A stretch of 64,000 nucleotides of DNA from Paraflavitalea sp. CAU 1676. Lineage in GTDB: Bacteria > Bacteroidota > Bacteroidia > Chitinophagales > Chitinophagaceae. The translations under genes were made by a program, and so were the position numbers. Under the pieces are notes generated by a model. It was given only the letters and a program-made list of their open reading frames with translations, was not told the DNA's origin and made no database searches. Position 1 is the stretch's first letter; each line of letters begins with the position of its first letter. Positions 55,695 to 64,000 of this stretch are shown in pieces. The stretch lies in the NCBI RefSeq assembly GCF_029223285.1, contig NZ_JARHUJ010000003.1:558001-622000 (forward strand). Direction: 5' to 3'.

Positions 55695-58106
55695 ATGCGC
55701 AAGCCCAATCATTTTGCCGGCATTTTCCTGCTATCGCTGGCCACCTTGTTACTGGAACTTTCGCTTACCCGTGTAATGAGTGTTTCCCTCTGGTACCATT
55801 TTGGTTTTCTGGTGATATCGACAGCGCTGCTGGGCTTTGGCACGGCAGGCGTGGTATTGGCCTGCTGGCGAAACTTGCTCGAAAAAGCGAACCTCGATCA
55901 GGCACTTGCCTGGCTCTCGTTGTTGTTCGGGTTGGTGACGATCGGCTCGTATTGGCTATTGCAGCAGCTGCCCTTCAATCCCTTTTCCATCGCAACCGAT
56001 CCCAGGCAATGGTGGATCATGTTGCTTTACTATATTATCATCGCGGCACCTTTCTTCGTTTCGGGCCTGGCTTTATCCTTACTGTTTACCCGTTCATCGC
56101 AACACATGAGCCGGTTATATGCCTGGGACCTGGCGGGTGCCGCCATGGGATGCCTGCTCATCGCCTGGGTGATGCCCTCACTGGGTGGCAGCGGATCGGT
56201 GGTGATGGCGGCGGCACTGGGCACTACTGCGACCTTCTTTTTCTGCAGCCAAAACATACTGCGCTTTTCCGGACTCGCCCTGTTCCTCCTCCTCGCCACC
56301 CTGGCCACATTGGCCGACCGCTGGCTGCCCATCAAGATCACTGAAAATAAAAGACCCGCTACTTTTAAGGCGAAGCCAATACTTACCCAATGGAATACCT
56401 TTTCCTTTATTGAACTCTTCGAGCGAAAGGCCGATTCCGCCACCGGGAACCTGGCATTGAGACGGTTTATGATCGACGGAGGCACCGCGGCAACGGGAAT
56501 GGTGCAACTCTCGCCCGATGTTAGAAGCTATTTGGAAGCACATCCCCACGACTCTGTGTACGAAACCAGTGCAGCCTACGTACAATTGAATCACCCGGCA
56601 GTATTGAATATCGGCAGCGGGGCCGGACAGGAAGTACTCGACGCCCTGCACCACAAAGCCCGCCGGGTGGTATCCGTAGAGATCAACCCCATCATTAACC
56701 ATACAGTCAAAGAGAGCATGAATGAGTTCTGGGGCAACCTGTTTCGCCAGCCGGGAGTTGAGCTCGTTACAGAAGAAGGCAGGAGTTATATCAACCGAAG
56801 CCGCGATCAGTTCGACGTGATCCTCTCTTCGCATACCATCAGCAATGCTGCAGTAGCTTCAGGGGCACTAAGCCTCGCCGAAAATTATGTGCTCACCAAA
56901 GAAGCATTTAATGCCTACTACAACCACCTCTCCGATACTGGTGTGATCTTTTTTTCCCGTCCCGAATCACAGTTGCCCCGATTGGTAACAACAGCGCGGG
57001 AAGTACTGGCCGACCATGACGTGGCCGATTTCTCCCGGCACTTTTACCTCTATAGATTGCCGCCGCCCAAAAACCAGCACAACCGGTCCTTCGTGGCCTG
57101 TTTCATGATGCGTAAGTCGCCCTTTACCAAAGAGCAGATAGACCTGATCGATAGCCAGGTGCTAACCCGCCATACATTCACCGATTCCATTTGGCAGCCT
57201 GTTCAAAAGCTATATGCCCCTTATGCCGGAAGGATCCCCAATGTATACGACACCATATTGACCACCCCCGACCTGAAAGCATTTTATGCCGGCTATGCAG
57301 CACAGGTAGCCCCGGCTACCGACGACAAACCCTTCTTCAACCAACACGCACGCTGGTCGGATATTGGCATACGCACGATCCGCGACGTGTTTTCACAAGA
57401 TGATCCCACCGCCGCGAGATTGGCCCTCGAAAACAAACCGGTAGCAGAAGTAACCCTTACGATCATCCTGGTGCAGTCGATACTGCTGGCCACCATCCTC
57501 ATCTTGTTTCCGCTGTATCGCTTCAACAGATCGGGCGTAATATTTGCCGGCCGCTGGCGCTACCTGGGTTATTTCGCCATGCTGGGCCTGGGTTTCATCA
57601 TGATAGAAATATCCTTTATCCAACGGTTCACACTCTACCTCGGACAGCCGGTGTATACACTGGCTGTCATTATAGCGGGCTTGCTGCTGTTTACCGGGAT
57701 AGGTTCCTGGCTTACGGAAAAGCTGGCGATATCGCCGGCATCCCTCACCAAACGCTGGATACCGGTATTACTCGCCGTATTACTACTCACCTCTTTGCTC
57801 ACACCATTATTATTCAATAGTACGATCCACTGGCTTTTAGGATGGCGCATTGCACTAACCTTGTTGCTATTGGCGCCATTGGGCATCCTCCTGGGTATGC
57901 CCTTCCCTACGGGCATTAAAGCAGTGAGCTATTCATCGAAATCCTTTATCCCCTGGGCCTGGGGCGTCAATGGCTTCTTTACCGTAATTGGCTCCGTTAC
58001 GGCATTGATCGCCGGTATGATCGCCGGATTTAAAGTAGTGATCCTGCTGGCAGCCTGTTGCTATTTGCTGGCGATGGTACTGCTGCCGAAAAAGGCGTCT
58101 TCCTGA
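55695..58106 (+). CDS. Polytopic spermidine-synthase-like (SAM-fold) membrane protein
   Basis: An 803-aa protein in three parts. Six or seven membrane helices come first (residues 1-215, starting MRKPNHFAGIFLLSLATLLLE). A soluble Rossmann domain of the spermidine synthase/SAM-methyltransferase type covers about 230-590: LNIGSGAGQEVLDAL is the nucleotide loop, VVSVEINPIINHTVKE the acidic strand, EGRSYINRSRDQFDVILSS the later active-site region. Then come about six more helices (595-800). Related membrane proteins are common in Bacteroidota and Deltaproteobacteria, with no proven reaction. Whether it makes polyamines or modifies a lipid or quinone is open. It ends at a bidirectional terminator. 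Confidence 0.9.
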   Translation: MRKPNHFAGIFLLSLATLLLELSLTRVMSVSLWYHFGFLVISTALLGFGTAGVVLACWRNLLEKANLDQALAWLSLLFGLVTIGSYWLLQQLPFNPFSIATDPRQWWIMLLYYIIIAAPFFVSGLALSLLFTRSSQHMSRLYAWDLAGAAMGCLLIAWVMPSLGGSGSVVMAAALGTTATFFFCSQNILRFSGLALFLLLATLATLADRWLPIKITENKRPATFKAKPILTQWNTFSFIELFERKADSATGNLALRRFMIDGGTAATGMVQLSPDVRSYLEAHPHDSVYETSAAYVQLNHPAVLNIGSGAGQEVLDALHHKARRVVSVEINPIINHTVKESMNEFWGNLFRQPGVELVTEEGRSYINRSRDQFDVILSSHTISNAAVASGALSLAENYVLTKEAFNAYYNHLSDTGVIFFSRPESQLPRLVTTAREVLADHDVADFSRHFYLYRLPPPKNQHNRSFVACFMMRKSPFTKEQIDLIDSQVLTRHTFTDSIWQPVQKLYAPYAGRIPNVYDTILTTPDLKAFYAGYAAQVAPATDDKPFFNQHARWSDIGIRTIRDVFSQDDPTAARLALENKPVAEVTLTIILVQSILLATILILFPLYRFNRSGVIFAGRWRYLGYFAMLGLGFIMIEISFIQRFTLYLGQPVYTLAVIIAGLLLFTGIGSWLTEKLAISPASLTKRWIPVLLAVLLLTSLLTPLLFNSTIHWLLGWRIALTLLLLAPLGILLGMPFPTGIKAVSYSSKSFIPWAWGVNGFFTVIGSVTALIAGMIAGFKVVILLAACCYLLAMVLLPKKASS

Positions 58107-58124
58107 ACAGAACTTCATAACAAC

Positions 58125-58157
58125 AAGGCCCGGCAACCATTCAGTTGCCGGGCCTTT
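58125..58157. terminator. Bidirectional terminator between convergent units
   Basis: A perfect 13-bp GC-rich stem (aaggcccggcaac/gttgccgggcctt), loop 7 nt, T-run on the plus side and a weaker one on the minus side. It lies between the spermidine-synthase-like gene and leuB. Confidence 0.8.
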
Positions 58158-58189
58158 ATCATTTAACCCATATGGGCTCTATTCAACGC

Positions 58190-59263
58190 TTAGAGGAACT
58201 TCAACACTTCCGCACCGATTGCGTCCGTATTAAGTACTTTATCAGCAGGCGTAGTACCATCGGCGATATCGCGCGTACGGAAGCCAGCTTTCAATACTTT
58301 ATCAACAGCAGCTATCACAGCTTCAGACTCTGCCTTCATACCGAAGGAGATGTCGAGCAGCAGGGCAGCAGACAAAATAGAAGCCAGCGGGTTGGCAACA
58401 CCTTTACCAGTGATATCGTGGGCCGAACCGTGGATAGGCTCATACACACCAGTACCATCACCAATAGAAGCAGAAGCCAGCATACCCATAGAACCGGCGA
58501 TCTGAGAAGCCTCATCGGTCAGGATGTCACCAAACAGGTTGGCAGTTACCACTACGTCGAAACGGCGGGGATCCTTGATCAGCAGCATCGCGGCAGCATC
58601 CACAAACTGGTGTTCCAGCTCCACGTCGGGATACTCCAGCGCTACCTTCTGTACCACTTCTCTCCACAGGCGGGAAGTTTCAATAACGTTGGCTTTGTCT
58701 ACACTGCACAGCTTCTTACGGCGCGTGCGGGCAGCATCGAAAGCCTTGCGGGCAATACGCTCTACTTCGAAGCGGCTGTATTCGGCAATATCGTACGCCG
58801 TGTCGCCATTGTTCTTACGGCCTTTTTCGCCGAAGTAGATATCTCCGGTCAGTTCACGGAAGAACAGGATATCGGCGCCTTTCAGTATTTCGGGCTTGAT
58901 GCTGGAAGCACCGAGCAATTCATCAAACAGCTTAATAGGGCGCAGGTTGGCATACAGGCCCAGCTCCTTGCGCATCTTCAGCAAACCCTGCTCAGGACGC
59001 ACCTTAGCAGAAGGATCGTTATCATATTTAGGGTGGCCTACTGCACCAAACAACACCGCGTCGGATGTACGCATCTTCTCCAGCGACTCATCGGGTAAGG
59101 GAACACCGGTAGCTTCGATGGCCACGTGACCGATCAATGCTTCATCATAAGTAAAAGTATGTCCAAACTTCGCAGCGATCTTGTCCAGCACCTTTTTACC
59201 AACTGCAGTTACTTCCTGTCCGATACCATCACCAGGAACGATTAGAATGTGCTTAGTAGCCAT
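58190..59263 (-). CDS. leuB: 3-isopropylmalate dehydrogenase
   Basis: A 357-aa enzyme of full length. The opening ILIVPGDGIGQEV, AVLFGAVGHPKYD, the substrate Arg set in RPEQGLLKMRKELGLYANLRPIK, REL-TGDIYFGEKG, the metal Asp residues in VVTANLFGDILTDEASQIAGS, and the NAD-binding EPIHGSAHDITGKGVANPLA all fit LeuB. It oxidatively decarboxylates 3-isopropylmalate to 2-ketoisocaproate in leucine synthesis, and many LeuB also act on 3-methylmalate (isoleucine via citramalate). It is the last gene of the minus-strand operon, 111 bp after the leuA/cimA gene. Confidence 0.97.
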   Translation of the reverse strand: MATKHILIVPGDGIGQEVTAVGKKVLDKIAAKFGHTFTYDEALIGHVAIEATGVPLPDESLEKMRTSDAVLFGAVGHPKYDNDPSAKVRPEQGLLKMRKELGLYANLRPIKLFDELLGASSIKPEILKGADILFFRELTGDIYFGEKGRKNNGDTAYDIAEYSRFEVERIARKAFDAARTRRKKLCSVDKANVIETSRLWREVVQKVALEYPDVELEHQFVDAAAMLLIKDPRRFDVVVTANLFGDILTDEASQIAGSMGMLASASIGDGTGVYEPIHGSAHDITGKGVANPLASILSAALLLDISFGMKAESEAVIAAVDKVLKAGFRTRDIADGTTPADKVLNTDAIGAEVLKFL

Positions 59264-59374
59264 TAGATTTTATTATGTTGTAAAAATATCAGGGTTGAAA
59301 AATATTGGAGCCGCAAATTACTGTATTCAGCGTACAAGTAAGGAGCAGCAGATCGACCAGGGCCGGTGAAGCCG

Positions 59375-60898
59375 CTAAATCTGGTTCAGCATCTTTTGCG
59401 TAGCCTTGATCGCCGACACAGTCTGGTCGCTGTCGAGACCGCGGGTAATGAACTCCTTGCCATGCTGCGACCACGTGATGATCGTTTCACACAAGGCATC
59501 CGTTTTACCACCGGGCGGAATACGCACCGTATAATCTGTCAGCAGGGGAAGTTCCCGCTTCAGTTGTTTATAGATCTTCTTCAACGCATTCATGAACGCA
59601 TCGTATTGACCATCACCCTGCGAATGTTCCTCATACAACTCCCCGTCGATGCAGATCTTGATCGTAGCGGAAGGATGCAGGTTTTTCGAATGAGTGAGCA
59701 CATAGTTTTCGATGCTCACTTTCTCCTCGATCGCATTGCTGTTCAAAACGTCGGCGATGATATAAGGCAGATCAGCCTGCGTCACCACTTCTTTGCGGTC
59801 GCCCAGCTCGATGATGCGTTGCGTTACTTTCTTCAGGTCGGCATCGGCCAGGTGAATACCCAGCTGCGCCAGGTTGTTCTCGATATTGGCCTTGCCACTG
59901 GTTTTACCAAGGGCATATTTACGCTGACGACCGAAGCGCTCGGGCATCAGGTCGCTGAAGTAAAGTTTGTTTTTCTTATCGCCATCAGCATGAATGCCGG
60001 CCGTTTGGGTGAACACGTTCTCTCCTACCACCGGCTTGTTCACCGGTACGCGGAAACCCGAGAAGGATTCTACCAGCTTGCTCACCGTGTACAAAGACTT
60101 CTCCACCACTTTGGTCTTTACCTCGGGTAAAAAGTCGTTCATCACCGCGATGGCGCTGGCCAACGGTGCATTGCCCGCTCTTTCTCCCATACCATTGATG
60201 GTAAGGTGAATACCATGAGCGCCCGCCTTGATGCCTTCGAGTACGTTGGCCGTACCCAGGTCGTAGTCGTTGTGCGCATGGAAATCGAAATGCAGCTTGG
60301 GATAACGCTTCACGATCGCGGAGATAAATTCATATACTTCCGAAGGAATCAGCACACCCAGCGTATCGGGCAGCATCACTCTTTTTACCGGCTGGTGTTG
60401 CAGGAAATCGAGGTATTGGTAAACATACTCCTGCGAATGGCGCATACCATTGCTCCAGTCTTCGAGGTATACATTGCACTCGAGTCCTTTTTTACGGGCG
60501 AGGGCAATCACGGCAGCGATCTCGGCGAAATGCTGCTCGGGCTTTTTCTTCAACTGGTGCGTGAGGTGATTGAGCGAGCCTTTGGTAAGCAGGTTCATCA
60601 CTTTGGCGCCGGCTTTCTGCATCCATTGTACAGACACATCGCCATCCACAAAAGTGAGTACCTCTACTTTATTAAGAAACCCGTTGGCCTTGGCCCATTT
60701 GGTAATGGCCTTCACGGCGGCGAATTCACCATCCGAAACACGGGCAGAAGCGATCTCGATACGGTCAACCTTTACGTCGGTGAGCAAAAGTTGGGCAATC
60801 GTAAGCTTTTCAGAAGCTGAAAACGAAACTCCGCTGGTTTGTTCACCGTCACGGAGTGTCGTATCCATTATTTCAATGTAGCGCTGGGCTGAAGACAT
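59375..60898 (-). CDS. 2-isopropylmalate synthase/(R)-citramalate synthase family enzyme
   Basis: About 507 aa; the ATG at 60898 gives MSSAQRYIEIMDTTLRDGEQT. An upstream in-frame start at 60937 would overlap the leuD stop and is less likely. HMGL-type TIM barrel: metal Asp and Arg in MDTTLRDGEQ, HFDFHAHNDYDLGTANVLEGIKAG with the two metal His, and TINGMGERAGNAPL; the C-terminal LeuA dimer (regulatory) domain covers about 380-507. The divergent sequence (SARVSDGEF, MQKAGAKVMNLLTKGS) is nearer the LeuA2/CimA-like group than standard LeuA. It may condense acetyl-CoA with pyruvate (isoleucine route) as well as, or instead of, 2-ketoisovalerate. Its position in the leu operon does not decide this. 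Confidence 0.93.
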   Translation of the reverse strand: MSSAQRYIEIMDTTLRDGEQTSGVSFSASEKLTIAQLLLTDVKVDRIEIASARVSDGEFAAVKAITKWAKANGFLNKVEVLTFVDGDVSVQWMQKAGAKVMNLLTKGSLNHLTHQLKKKPEQHFAEIAAVIALARKKGLECNVYLEDWSNGMRHSQEYVYQYLDFLQHQPVKRVMLPDTLGVLIPSEVYEFISAIVKRYPKLHFDFHAHNDYDLGTANVLEGIKAGAHGIHLTINGMGERAGNAPLASAIAVMNDFLPEVKTKVVEKSLYTVSKLVESFSGFRVPVNKPVVGENVFTQTAGIHADGDKKNKLYFSDLMPERFGRQRKYALGKTSGKANIENNLAQLGIHLADADLKKVTQRIIELGDRKEVVTQADLPYIIADVLNSNAIEEKVSIENYVLTHSKNLHPSATIKICIDGELYEEHSQGDGQYDAFMNALKKIYKQLKRELPLLTDYTVRIPPGGKTDALCETIITWSQHGKEFITRGLDSDQTVSAIKATQKMLNQI

Positions 60899-60914
60899 AA
60901 TCGTTACTGGCTGT

Positions 60915-61511
60915 TTAGTATGGGCTGTTAGCAGCAAAAGCCTGGATCTCGGTTTTCAGAGATTGCAGGTAATCGATATCATCAAATCCGTTTTGCATGT
61001 TGTGCTTCTTATAGCCATTGATATCGAAAGATTCCTTTTCACCGGTCGCGAGGATGGTGATGGTTTGCGCAGGCAGACTCACTTCCAGCTCGGCCTTAGG
61101 ATCGGCTTCGATCGCTTTAAAGATCTTATCGAGGAACTCCGGACTCACCTGCACGGGCAGGATGCCGATGTTCAGTGAGTTGTTCTTGAAGATATCAGCA
61201 AAGAAGCTCGATACTACGCAACGGAAACCGTAGTCATAAATAGCCCAGGCGGCGTGCTCACGGCTACTGCCGCTACCGAAGTTTCTGCCCCCAACGAGTA
61301 TTTTGCCGGAATAGATAGCGTTGTTAAGAACAAAGTCTTGCTTGGGCGTATCATCGCCATTAAAACGCCAGTCGCGGAACAGGTTGTCACCAAAACCTTT
61401 CCGTTCCGTAGCTTTTAAGAAACGGGCAGGAATGATCTGGTCGGTATCCACGTTTTCAATCGGCATAGGAACAGCCGAACTCTTCAATATGGTGAATTTA
61501 TCGTAAGCCAT
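60915..61511 (-). CDS. leuD: 3-isopropylmalate dehydratase small subunit
   Basis: A 198-aa LeuD of normal length, with [18 protein letters not shown], the swivel-domain signature [23 protein letters not shown], and the hinge [20 protein letters not shown]. It pairs with LeuC to isomerise 2- to 3-isopropylmalate (or citramalate to 3-methylmalate). It is 32 bp after leuC and 16 bp before the leuA/cimA start. Confidence 0.97.
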   Translation of the reverse strand: MAYDKFTILKSSAVPMPIENVDTDQIIPARFLKATERKGFGDNLFRDWRFNGDDTPKQDFVLNNAIYSGKILVGGRNFGSGSSREHAAWAIYDYGFRCVVSSFFADIFKNNSLNIGILPVQVSPEFLDKIFKAIEADPKAELEVSLPAQTITILATGEKESFDINGYKKHNMQNGFDDIDYLQSLKTEIQAFAANSPY

Positions 61512-61543
61512 GATTGTAAATAATTGAGATGAACGGTAAAAGG

Positions 61544-62947
61544 TTAAATAAGTTCGCGGGGGTCAGTTACCACACCGGTTACGGCAGCAGCAGCAGCTAC
61601 GAGCGGACTCGCGAGCATGGTGCGCGCGCCGGGCCCCTGACGGCCTTCGAAGTTGCGGTTGCTGGTGCTCACGGCGTATTTGCCGGCGGGGATCTTGTCG
61701 TCGTTCATCGCCAGGCAGGCCGAACAGCCGGGTTGACGCAGTTGGAAACCTGCAGCGGTAAGGATATCCAGGATACCCTCGTCCTTGATCTGTTGTTCTA
61801 CGATGTGCGAACCGGGTACGATCCACGCAGTAACATGCTCAGCCTTCTTACGTCCTTTAATGATAGAGGCAAAAGCGCGGAAGTCTTCGATACGGCCATT
61901 GGTACAGCTGCCAATGAAAACGTAATCTACTTTCTTGCCGATCATCACGTCATCTTCATGGAAGCCCATGTAGTCGAGCGATTTGTCGTAGCTGGCCTTG
62001 CTGCCACCTACTTCTTTCGCTGTGGGGATATGCTTGGTGATACCCATGCCCATACCGGGGTTGGTACCGTAAGTGATCATGGGTTCAATGTCTGCCGCGT
62101 CGTAATTGTGTTCCACATCGAAAGTAGCGCCGGCATCAGTTTTCAACGTCTTCCAGTAAGCGAGTGCTTTATCCCAGGCAGCGCCTTGGGGAGCTTTCTC
62201 ACGTCCTTTGATATAAGCGAAAGTCGTTTCATCGGGAGCGATCATACCGCCACGGGCACCCATCTCGATGCTCATGTTACAAACCGTCATACGGCCTTCC
62301 ATGCTCATTTGCTCGAACACCTGTCCGGCAAACTCCACGAAGTAACCGGTAGCGCCGGCTGCGGTGAGTTTCGAGATGATATAGAGAACAACATCTTTAG
62401 GAGTGATGCCTTTGCCCAGCTGGCCATGCACGTTGATGCGCATTTTCTTGGGTTTGGGTTGCATGATACACTGAGAAGACAACACCATCTCTACTTCAGA
62501 AGTACCGATACCGAACGCAATAGCGCCGAAGGCACCGTGGGTAGAAGTGTGCGAGTCGCCGCAAACGATGGTCATACCCGGCAGGGTGATACCGTTTTCT
62601 GGTCCTACTACGTGCACGATACCGTTCTTGGGGTTACCAAGACCCCAGTGCGAAATACCGTATTTGGCAGAGTTGGACTCCAGGGCCTTCAACTGGTTGG
62701 CCGACAGGGGGTCCTGAACGGGCAGGTGCTGATTGATGGTGGGCGTGTTATGATCTGCAGTTGCAAAAGTCTTTTCGGGGAAAATAACCTTCAAACCACG
62801 GCTCTCGAGGCCCAGGAAGGCCACGGGGCTCGTAACCTCGTGAATAAAGTGACGATCAATGAAAAACACATCAGGACCATCTTCAATCTTCTTGACCACA
62901 TGGGAGTCCCATACTTTGTCAAATAACGTAGCAGGCGTCTTGCTCAT
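61544..62947 (-). CDS. leuC: 3-isopropylmalate dehydratase large subunit
   Basis: A 467-aa LeuC. The iron-sulfur ligands are Cys in [13 protein letters not shown] and in [10 protein letters not shown], the aconitase-family pattern. Substrate and family motifs include [45 protein letters not shown], and [10 protein letters not shown] near the end. First gene of the leuC-leuD-leuA/cimA-leuB operon. The promoter is not well defined; TATATTTT (62990-62983, minus strand) is one base from the -7 consensus. A long antisense frame on the plus strand is a coding shadow. Confidence 0.97.
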   Translation of the reverse strand: MSKTPATLFDKVWDSHVVKKIEDGPDVFFIDRHFIHEVTSPVAFLGLESRGLKVIFPEKTFATADHNTPTINQHLPVQDPLSANQLKALESNSAKYGISHWGLGNPKNGIVHVVGPENGITLPGMTIVCGDSHTSTHGAFGAIAFGIGTSEVEMVLSSQCIMQPKPKKMRINVHGQLGKGITPKDVVLYIISKLTAAGATGYFVEFAGQVFEQMSMEGRMTVCNMSIEMGARGGMIAPDETTFAYIKGREKAPQGAAWDKALAYWKTLKTDAGATFDVEHNYDAADIEPMITYGTNPGMGMGITKHIPTAKEVGGSKASYDKSLDYMGFHEDDVMIGKKVDYVFIGSCTNGRIEDFRAFASIIKGRKKAEHVTAWIVPGSHIVEQQIKDEGILDILTAAGFQLRQPGCSACLAMNDDKIPAGKYAVSTSNRNFEGRQGPGARTMLASPLVAAAAAVTGVVTDPRELI

Positions 62948-63185
62948 TTTGTATAATTTAAAACGGAATTGCGAATTTCTTAAAATATATCCGGAAAAAC
63001 AGGTTTTAACCCTCCTTTTTCCTAACCTAAGTCATAAAATCGTGAAAATTATTCCACCCTGAAAATCAGCCGGTCCGGCATCCTGCCCCATCGGTTAACC
63101 CGGGAAAATAGGCCCGGGATCGTTAAATTGGAGCGCTTTCCGCAAATGTAACTCAATTTATCAGACCCTAAATCAATAGCAATCA

Positions 63186-64000
63186 GTGGATAATCGCTAC
63201 GACCTGGATTATAGTGCGGTGATCGAAGAAGCAAAACGGCAGGCCCTGGCCTGCGCGCACGATATAGTGAGCACTGACCACTACCTGCTGGCCATGCTCC
63301 ACCTCGATTGTTTGGCCAACCCTTACTTGTCCAGCCTCGACCAAGCACATTTTCAAGCCTGGACCTGCGAGAACTTTCCCCAGGCTAAAGCCTTACCTGA
63401 TGAAAACAAGATCCCCACTGCCTGGTATGCAAGCCGGATAACCTGGCATGCCGCCTGGGTCGCCCAACAGGCTGACGCTGGCGATCCCACCAGCATACAC
63501 CTGCTACTGGCAATCTTGAGTTACGATAACCATGTTTCTGAAAAACTGAAACAGGCCGGGATCATTTTCGAGGATGTTGCTTCCGCCATAGGCCTTCAGT
63601 CATTCCCAAGAAAGGGGCCTCAAATAAACCGTAGGGAAATAAAACCAGCCACCGGCTGGTCTAAACTATTTGGACGGGGGCCTTCAATCGATGAGCTGGG
63701 CGAAGAGCTGTATGGCCACGCCTATGAATTATTCCATTTTCAGCAATATGATGATTGCATCGCGGTTTGTACAGGAGGACTCAGTTGGCTGCCTGCATTC
63801 GATAGATTACGGGACCTGCTGGCCCAGAGTTATTTGTATAAGAGAGATTTTGTCAAAGCGCTGCCTGCATACCAGGAACTGGTACAGCTGTATCCCGAAG
63901 GCTTTAATTACAGGTACAGTCTTTCCTGCACACATGCGGAATTGGGCGAGTCCGGAAAAGCCGACACTTTATTCAATCAACTGCTGTTGCAATATCCCGA
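63186..64000 (+). CDS. Clp_N-like and TPR protein (3' end outside window)
   Basis: A frame open from GTG 63186 to the window end (271 codons), with an in-frame stop just upstream, so GTG is the earliest possible start. Residues ~1-140 look like a Clp-N-type double repeat: AVIEEAKRQALACAHDIVSTDHYLLAML resembles the ClpA/ClpC amino-terminal repeat (A...A...H..I...H.LLALL), and PTSIHLLLAIL may be the second. Residues ~170-271 are TPR-like (ELYGHAYELFHFQQYDDCIAVC, LYKRDFVKALPAYQELVQLYPEG). No signal peptide. It may be a Clp-type adaptor or an unrelated helical-repeat protein; the ATPase domains, if any, lie beyond the window. Confidence 0.75.
   Translation, partial: MDNRYDLDYSAVIEEAKRQALACAHDIVSTDHYLLAMLHLDCLANPYLSSLDQAHFQAWTCENFPQAKALPDENKIPTAWYASRITWHAAWVAQQADAGDPTSIHLLLAILSYDNHVSEKLKQAGIIFEDVASAIGLQSFPRKGPQINRREIKPATGWSKLFGRGPSIDELGEELYGHAYELFHFQQYDDCIAVCTGGLSWLPAFDRLRDLLAQSYLYKRDFVKALPAYQELVQLYPEGFNYRYSLSCTHAELGESGKADTLFNQLLLQYP

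Noticed and set aside
58145-59098. 317-codon plus-strand frame
   Set aside because: Antisense to leuB, no start context and no family.
61529-62926. 465-codon open frame on the plus strand
   Set aside because: It lies fully antisense to leuC, which has complete family motifs; the frame has no recognisable domain and is a coding shadow.
1-64000. Reassignment of UAG as a sense codon in this genome
   Set aside because: TAG ends other genes at normal family lengths: 11640, 14885, 19665, 32184, 39340 and 59375 are stop positions of intact-looking proteins. The two internal TAGs are therefore exceptions.

Overview
The window looks like a chromosomal segment from a soil- or plant-type Bacteroidota, most likely family Chitinophagaceae (inference). 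The grounds are two SusC/SusD outer-membrane pairs, LytS/LytTR two-component pairs including a beta-propeller/Y_Y_Y sensor, DUF3857 transglutaminases, FucP-type and SSS sugar transporters, a GntR-plus-sugar-binding regulator, and promoters of the Bacteroidota type (TTG/TTTG, about 19 nt, TAnnTTTG). No rRNA, tRNA, CRISPR array, phage gene or transposase gene was seen.

Layout. 1-7 kb: the 3' part of a MacB/FtsX-type ABC permease, an acyltransferase-3, an HD hydrolase, a DUF1624-type membrane protein on the minus strand, and a LytS/LytTR pair. 7-18 kb (minus strand): a carbohydrate utilisation locus transcribed susC, susD, six-hairpin glycosidase-like, GntR/LacI-like regulator, second six-hairpin glycosidase-like, SSS symporter. 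Its susC carries an in-frame UAG after VVVGYGAQ. 18-21.4 kb: a lipoprotein RidA, a DUF4268 protein, an AraC regulator and an SDR. 21.9-26.6 kb: a second, intact susC/susD pair with no glycosidase. 26.6-34.2 kb: a three-gene operon (TPR/MORN-repeat secreted protein and two DUF3857 transglutaminase-fold proteins). It is bracketed by two copies of an ~83-bp sequence that includes the 3' end of the upstream susD. 34.4-39.8 kb: an IPT/TIG-kelch lipoprotein, a small lipoprotein, a FucP-type sugar transporter, a secreted unknown and a membrane unknown. 40-42.9 kb (minus): an M64-type metallopeptidase with VCBS repeats, and an unknown partner. 43-49.7 kb: a nucleotide pyrophosphatase/phosphodiesterase, an MHS-family MFS transporter, a glutamate decarboxylase interrupted by a second in-frame UAG, a porin and a MarC protein. 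49.8-58.1 kb: a large one-piece sensor kinase with its LytTR regulator, a His-rich TPR protein and a membrane spermidine-synthase-like protein. 58.2-62.9 kb (minus): the leuC-leuD-leuA/cimA-leuB operon. 63.2 kb to the end: the start of a Clp_N-like/TPR protein.

The most unusual part is the 26.6-34.2 kb segment. It has direct repeats at both edges, a 21-bp tandem repeat resembling an IS21-type terminus just inside the left edge, and an apparently active transglutaminase next to a paralogue that has lost its catalytic residues. The second notable signal is two in-frame UAG codons, each replacing what should be a lysine codon, in genes otherwise intact over their full length.
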